A stretch of DNA of 8,022 nt, taken from contig MHLG01000009.1 in the NCBI GenBank assembly GCA_001821375.1, positions 1 to 8,022 of the forward strand, written 5' to 3'. This stretch comes from Candidatus Liptonbacteria bacterium RIFOXYD1_FULL_36_11 (GTDB lineage: Bacteria > Patescibacteriota > Minisyncoccia > UBA6257 > XYB1-36-10). This document shows positions 4,715 to 8,022 of this stretch, piece by piece (the first letter of the stretch is position 1; the number at the start of each line of letters is the position of its first letter). The notes beneath the pieces were generated by a model that worked only from the letters and a program-made list of their open reading frames with translations, was not told where the DNA came from and did no database searches. The position numbers and the translations under genes were made by a program.

Positions 4715-5842
4715 ATGAAAACTATTGGTCTTGTTTTTGGTGGTAAAAGCGTGGAACACGACGTTTCCGTTATTTCCGCGCAAATTATTTCTAAAGGCTT
4801 TGAAAGCCTCAAAAATAAATTTAAGCTGGTTCCTATTTATATAAACAAAAAAGGGAATTGGTTTCCTTTTTCTGCCTTTCCTCCTCTTGAAAAAATTAAG
4901 TCTCTTAAAGAAAAAGAAAACAATATTTTTTTCTCAATTCGTCCGGAAGGGGAGAAACTTATTTTAAAAACAGGCGTCTTGGGAAAATCAATCGCGATAG
5001 ATATTATTTTACCAATCATTCACGGCACAAACGGCGAAGACGGCACTTTGCAGGGTTTTTTTGAAACTTTAAATATTCCTTATGTCGGCGCTGGCGTTTT
5101 AGGTTCCGCAGTCGGTATGGATAAAATTTTGATGAAAGATATCTTAAAATCAAATAAACTGCCGGTAGTGGATTATTTAAGTTTTACTAGAAACGATTTA
5201 AAAGAAAAAAAAGATTTTATTGTAGAAGAAATAGAATCCCGCTTGCCTTACCCTGTTTTTATTAAACCCTCCAACTTAGGTTCTAGTATTGGCATCACAA
5301 AATCCGAAGACAAAAAATCTTTAATTTTTTCTTTGGAAGTTGCCGCCGCCTACTCTGAAAGAATTATTGCCGAGCGCGGCGTAAAAAACGCCAAAGAAAT
5401 AAACTGCGCTGTTTTGGATGACGGCGGCAAGATTATTTCTTCCCTCCTTGAAGAGCCGATGCATTACACAGAATTTTTAACCTTTGAAGAAAAATATGTT
5501 GGTGGCGGCAAAGGCGGCACGATGAAAGGATTAAAAAGTAAAGTGAAAATTCCCGCGGAACTTTCTGAAAAAATAACTGCGGAAATAAAAAATCTTGCCT
5601 TAAAAACCTTTAAAGTTTTAGATTGCGCGAGCATCGCCCGAGTGGATTTTTTAGTTGAAGAAAATAGAAAAATTTTTATTAACGAAATAAACACTCTACC
5701 CGGCTCTCTTCAACAGCATCTTTGGAAAGCGAGTGGCATAGATTTGCCTGATCTTCTGGAAAAAATCATTTCTTCCGCTGAACGGAAATTTTCCGAAAAG
5801 AAAAAAAATCTTACTCTATTTAACTCGCCGCTTCTTAATTGA
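4715..5842 (+). CDS. ddl: D-alanine--D-alanine ligase
   Basis: A 375-residue ATP-grasp ligase that joins two D-Ala with ATP to supply the dipeptide used by MurF. Motifs in order: GGKSVEHDVS (9-18), HGTNGEDGTLQG (103-114), YVGAGVLGSAVGMDK (123-137), KPSNLGSSIG (184-193), the loop region with EEKY (258-261), ARVDF (308-312) and the metal-binding NEINTLPG (323-330). Length is normal for the family. After NEINTLPG the sequence reads SLQQHLWKASG instead of the common FTxxSxYP, a variant I associate with CPR Ddl proteins. The omega-loop KY favours D-Ala rather than D-lactate as acceptor, but this is inference. The start at ATG 4715 gives the expected short lead into the first beta strand. The TGA overlaps a possible TTG start of the next gene. 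Confidence 0.93.
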   Translation: MKTIGLVFGGKSVEHDVSVISAQIISKGFESLKNKFKLVPIYINKKGNWFPFSAFPPLEKIKSLKEKENNIFFSIRPEGEKLILKTGVLGKSIAIDIILPIIHGTNGEDGTLQGFFETLNIPYVGAGVLGSAVGMDKILMKDILKSNKLPVVDYLSFTRNDLKEKKDFIVEEIESRLPYPVFIKPSNLGSSIGITKSEDKKSLIFSLEVAAAYSERIIAERGVKNAKEINCAVLDDGGKIISSLLEEPMHYTEFLTFEEKYVGGGKGGTMKGLKSKVKIPAELSEKITAEIKNLALKTFKVLDCASIARVDFLVEENRKIFINEINTLPGSLQQHLWKASGIDLPDLLEKIISSAERKFSEKKKNLTLFNSPLLN

Positions 5843-5853
5843 TTTTGGAACCA

Positions 5854-6555
5854 ATGAGCTCAACTAATTTTGCCGATTCTACTCTTAAAATTATCTATGA
5901 AGATAATAATTTTATTGCCTTAAATAAACCGGCTGGCGTTTTAGTCCATTCTGTTATCGGCAAGAAAAATGAAAAAACTGTTGTTGATTTTTTAACTTCT
6001 CATTTTCCTCCCATAAAAAAAGTGGGGGATGATCCTGAAAACCGCCCCGGCATAGTCCATCGTTTAGATCGCGACACTTCCGGCGTTATTATCGCCGCCA
6101 AAAACCAGCCCACTTTCCTTTTTTTAAAATCTCTTTTTCAAAATCGTCTTATTTCCAAGACTTATTTAGCTGTAGTTAAGGGCTGGCCTAAAGAAAAAAT
6201 CGGTCTTATAGATAAGCCGATTGGCATTAAAAACGGCACCACTAAACGATCCACCCGTTCCGATAAAATGAAAAAAGAAGCTATTACTTCTTTTATTGTT
6301 CAAAAAAAATTTAAAAAAGACGGCAAAGAATATTCCTTACTTGAAGTTTCTCCGAAAACCGGCCGCACGCATCAAATCAGAGTCCATCTATCTTCTATTG
6401 GTCATCCTATTGTCGGAGATTCTCTTTATGGAAAAAAAGACAAAGAAAAAAATCTTCTTCTTCACGCTTTCTCTTTAAAATTTACCTCTCCCTCCGGCTC
6501 AAAAATTATTATAGAATCCGACCCTCCTTCTTATTTTTCTGATTTTATCAGCTGA
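5854..6555 (+). CDS. RluA-family 23S rRNA/tRNA pseudouridine synthase
   Basis: A 233-residue enzyme converting specific uridines in RNA to pseudouridine. The signature HRLDRDTSG (69-77) contains catalytic Asp72. NKPAGVLVHS (24-33), KTYLAVVKG (102-110) and the late motif KTGRTHQIRVHLSSIGHPIVGD (168-189) are all intact. There is no N-terminal S4 domain, so it is of the short RluA/RluC-like catalytic-only type. The target uridine cannot be predicted. I prefer ATG 5854. A TTG at 5839, overlapping the ddl TGA as TTGA, is an alternative that adds 5 residues and would couple translation tightly to ddl. The gene shares the ddl transcript. Confidence 0.92.
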   Translation: MSSTNFADSTLKIIYEDNNFIALNKPAGVLVHSVIGKKNEKTVVDFLTSHFPPIKKVGDDPENRPGIVHRLDRDTSGVIIAAKNQPTFLFLKSLFQNRLISKTYLAVVKGWPKEKIGLIDKPIGIKNGTTKRSTRSDKMKKEAITSFIVQKKFKKDGKEYSLLEVSPKTGRTHQIRVHLSSIGHPIVGDSLYGKKDKEKNLLLHAFSLKFTSPSGSKIIIESDPPSYFSDFIS

Positions 6556-6588
6556 TTAATGTTTTCCACTTATCTTTTTCATTTTCTT

Positions 6589-6597
6589 TGCTATAAT
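6589..6597 (+). promoter_or_regulatory. Extended -10 promoter of the first pilin gene
   Basis: TG (6589-6590) and TATAAT (6592-6597) form TGCTATAAT, identical to the -10 element of the structured RNA. The ATG at 6605 is 7 bases beyond the hexamer, so the mRNA should start at about the A of the ATG (leaderless). No good -35 box is visible at 17 bp, as is usual for extended -10 promoters. Confidence 0.7.
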
Positions 6598-6604
6598 ATA
6601 AAAC

Positions 6605-7186
6605 ATGAATAAGCCCGCTTCTAAAAAAGGCTTTACCTTACTTGAACTGCTTGTCGTTATTGGTGTCTTAGCAATCTTAGCCACCGCCACTCTTTTAGTT
6701 TTAAATCCTATAGAAATAATGCGTCAGTCGCGCGATGCCGCCCGAGTTTCTGACTTAGCCACTTTAAAAAGCGCTATTAGCGTTTATATTACCGGCGTTT
6801 CTTCCCCGGACCTTGATGGAGGAACTACTTCCTGCACTACTCTTTGTTATGTCAATGCCGCGAGCGTTACCTCAAACTGCGCTGGTCGGCATGGCACAAA
6901 AACAACCACTGAAGATTCAGATAGAACAGTGGACGCTCTCGGCTGGGTGCCAATTGATTTTACAGATATTCCCGGAGGCTCTCCTGTCTCCGTTCTCCCT
7001 ATTGACCCGACTAACACCGCCACTTACTTTTATTCCTATGCCTGTGACGACACCAACAAAACCTTTGAACTTAACACCGTTTTTGAAAGTGTTAAATATC
7101 TTACTACTGATGATTATGATGGAAAAGATGGGGGAAATAGTGCTACCACTTACGAAGTCGGCACTGAACCCGGTTTGGATATATAA
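6605..7186 (+). CDS. Type IV prepilin / pseudopilin, paralogue 1
   Basis: A 193-residue prepilin. A short basic leader (MNKPASKKG) ends at Gly9. The prepilin peptidase site KKG/FTLLELLVVIGVLAIL gives a mature protein starting with Phe and carrying the conserved Glu at position +5, followed by the hydrophobic assembly helix. The C-terminal globular part has four cysteines (77, 81, 92, 147), a GWVPIDFTDIPGG motif, and a shared C-terminus ending YEVGTEPGLDI. It would be processed by PilD and assembled into a pilus or pseudopilus, but no assembly genes are in the window. It has its own promoter after rluA. Its C-terminal half is very similar to the next gene, so the pair is a tandem duplication. 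Whether it is a major or minor pilin is unknown. Confidence 0.92.
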   Translation: MNKPASKKGFTLLELLVVIGVLAILATATLLVLNPIEIMRQSRDAARVSDLATLKSAISVYITGVSSPDLDGGTTSCTTLCYVNAASVTSNCAGRHGTKTTTEDSDRTVDALGWVPIDFTDIPGGSPVSVLPIDPTNTATYFYSYACDDTNKTFELNTVFESVKYLTTDDYDGKDGGNSATTYEVGTEPGLDI

Positions 7187-7210
7187 AAATTTTTTATTTT
7201 GAATATGTTT

Positions 7211-7216
7211 TATAAT
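7211..7216 (+). promoter_or_regulatory. Possible -10 box of the second pilin gene
   Basis: TATAAT at 7211-7216 in the 98-bp gap between the two pilins would give a leader of about 62 nt. No good -35 box is visible and the gap is extremely AT-rich, so chance is possible. No hairpin terminator is seen between the two genes, so read-through from the first promoter is also likely. Confidence 0.35.
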
Positions 7217-7284
7217 CTAACTAAATTCAAAAAGGCGAATCTTTTATTTTTATAAATTAAAATAATAAAAAAAGTTTTAAAAAA

Positions 7285-7881
7285 ATGATTAAAAAAAACA
7301 CAAAAATTAACAAAAGAGGTTTTACTCTAATGGAACTTCTTATCGTTATCGGCGTTCTCGCAATCCTTGCCACTTCCGCCACCTTAGTCTTAAATCCAGC
7401 CGAACTCTTAAAACAAGCTCGCGATTCTACAAGAATTTCCGACTTGTCCACTTTAAATAATGCTTTGAGTCTTTATGTAACAAATGTTTCTTCTCCGGAT
7501 ATGGACGGTTCTGCCGGCGCCGCTGGCACCTGTGCTGTTAACTGTTTTACCCATATATCCGGAACAGCCGCTAATTGCGGCGGAAGAAACGTTGGTGCTT
7601 CCACTTCCACTCCTTCCCGCACCGTTGATAACGTCGGTTGGATTCCCGTTACCTTTACTGATATTCCCGGTGGCGCTCCTTTATCTAACGTTCCGGTAGA
7701 CCCGACGAATAGCACTTCTTACTTTTATTCCTATGCCTGTGATGACACTAATGAAACTTACGAACTTGACACCGTTTTTGAAAGTGTTAAATATCTTACT
7801 ACTAACGACTACGACGGAAAAGATGGTGGTAACGCCGCCGCGGTTTATGAAGTTGGCAGTGATCCAGGATTGGATATATAA
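7285..7881 (+). CDS. Type IV prepilin / pseudopilin, paralogue 2
   Basis: A 198-residue prepilin with leader MIKKNTKINKRG, cleavage after Gly12, and mature start FTLMELLIVIGVLAIL with Glu at +5. Four cysteines (83, 87, 98, 152) keep almost the same spacing as in paralogue 1, which suggests one or two conserved disulfides. Shared blocks include VSSPD, DIPGG, YFYSYACDDTN, FESVKYLTT, YDGKDGG and the final DPGLDI. Differences concentrate in the middle (residues about 75-115), the likely exposed variable face. The start ATG follows an A run without a Shine-Dalgarno sequence. It may be co-transcribed with paralogue 1 or use the TATAAT at 7211. Confidence 0.92.
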   Translation: MIKKNTKINKRGFTLMELLIVIGVLAILATSATLVLNPAELLKQARDSTRISDLSTLNNALSLYVTNVSSPDMDGSAGAAGTCAVNCFTHISGTAANCGGRNVGASTSTPSRTVDNVGWIPVTFTDIPGGAPLSNVPVDPTNSTSYFYSYACDDTNETYELDTVFESVKYLTTNDYDGKDGGNAAAVYEVGSDPGLDI

Positions 7882-7911
7882 TAAAAAGATAGTTTTTACG
7901 GCAGTTTTATT

Positions 7912-8022
7912 ATGCTTTTTAATTTATATTTTGTAAAAATAGCTCTTTTAGCTATCGTTTTTTTGGCGCAAATAAAAAAACGCTCTCTTTCCGTTTCTTT
8001 CGTTAAATATTTCTTTCTTTTT
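7912..8022 (+). CDS. Start of a probable membrane protein, cut by the window end
   Basis: From ATG 7912 the frame is open for 37 codons to the last base. It begins MLFNLYFVKIALLAIVFLAQ, a clear hydrophobic helix, followed by a basic stretch (QIKKR) and a second hydrophobic run. This pattern fits the N-terminus of a polytopic membrane protein. It starts 30 bp after the pilin 2 stop, with no Shine-Dalgarno sequence. The family cannot be told. The competing reading is that this is intergenic: ATAGCT/AGCTAT (7939-7955) followed by seven T residues (7958-7964) would make a modest pilin terminator. Confidence 0.5.
   Translation, partial: MLFNLYFVKIALLAIVFLAQIKKRSLSVSFVKYFFLF

Noticed and set aside
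5464..5694. Minus-strand open frames within ddl and other genes
   Set aside because: They are antisense shadows of well-supported genes and show no domain or ribosome-binding site.
7939..7964. Hairpin ATAGCT/AGCTAT plus T run as the pilin terminator
   Set aside because: Not fully excluded, but the stem is only 6 bp and AT-rich, and it lies within an open frame from ATG 7912 that encodes a clean membrane helix, so I favour coding sequence.

Overview
The window looks like part of a Patescibacteria (Candidate Phyla Radiation, Parcubacteria-like) chromosome. The evidence is indirect: AT-rich coding sequence full of A and T runs, very tight gene packing, a MurF-type ligase whose N-terminus is a membrane segment, a Ddl with an atypical NTLPGSLQQHLW motif, short type IV prepilins, and promoters whose -10 box lies only 6-8 bases before the ATG. 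No rRNA, tRNA or CRISPR array is present.

Layout. (1) Bases 1-680 hold no convincing protein gene. A near-consensus sigma-70-type promoter with an extended -10 (92-119) is followed by about 555 bases that are visibly richer in G+C than the rest. This stretch carries a chain of long perfect hairpins, the first capped by UUCG, and ends in an intrinsic terminator (653-680). I read it as one large structured non-coding RNA of no family I recognise. It contains two GGAGGA-N6-ATG translation starts, each with its own downstream complement. This is the most interesting part of the window. (2) Bases 681-980 are a repeat island: two copies of a three-stem element sharing an identical 15-base 3' arm, with two REP-like sequences between them. 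(3) Bases 1021-3234 encode an alpha/beta hydrolase and, 3 bp later, a membrane-tethered MurF-type ligase. (4) Bases 3235-4584 hold a small two-helix membrane protein on the minus strand and an IS30-family insertion sequence. (5) Bases 4715-6555 encode D-Ala-D-Ala ligase and an RluA-type pseudouridine synthase whose start abuts or overlaps the ddl stop. (6) Bases 6605-7881 encode two tandem paralogous prepilins. (7) A further membrane-protein reading frame starts at 7912 and runs off the window.

Functionally, Ddl makes the D-Ala-D-Ala dipeptide that MurF adds to the UDP-MurNAc-tripeptide, so murF and ddl form a wall-precursor neighbourhood now separated by the small membrane gene and the insertion sequence. 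The two pilins form a separate surface-fibre unit with their own promoter. The RNA has no obvious partner gene inside the window.
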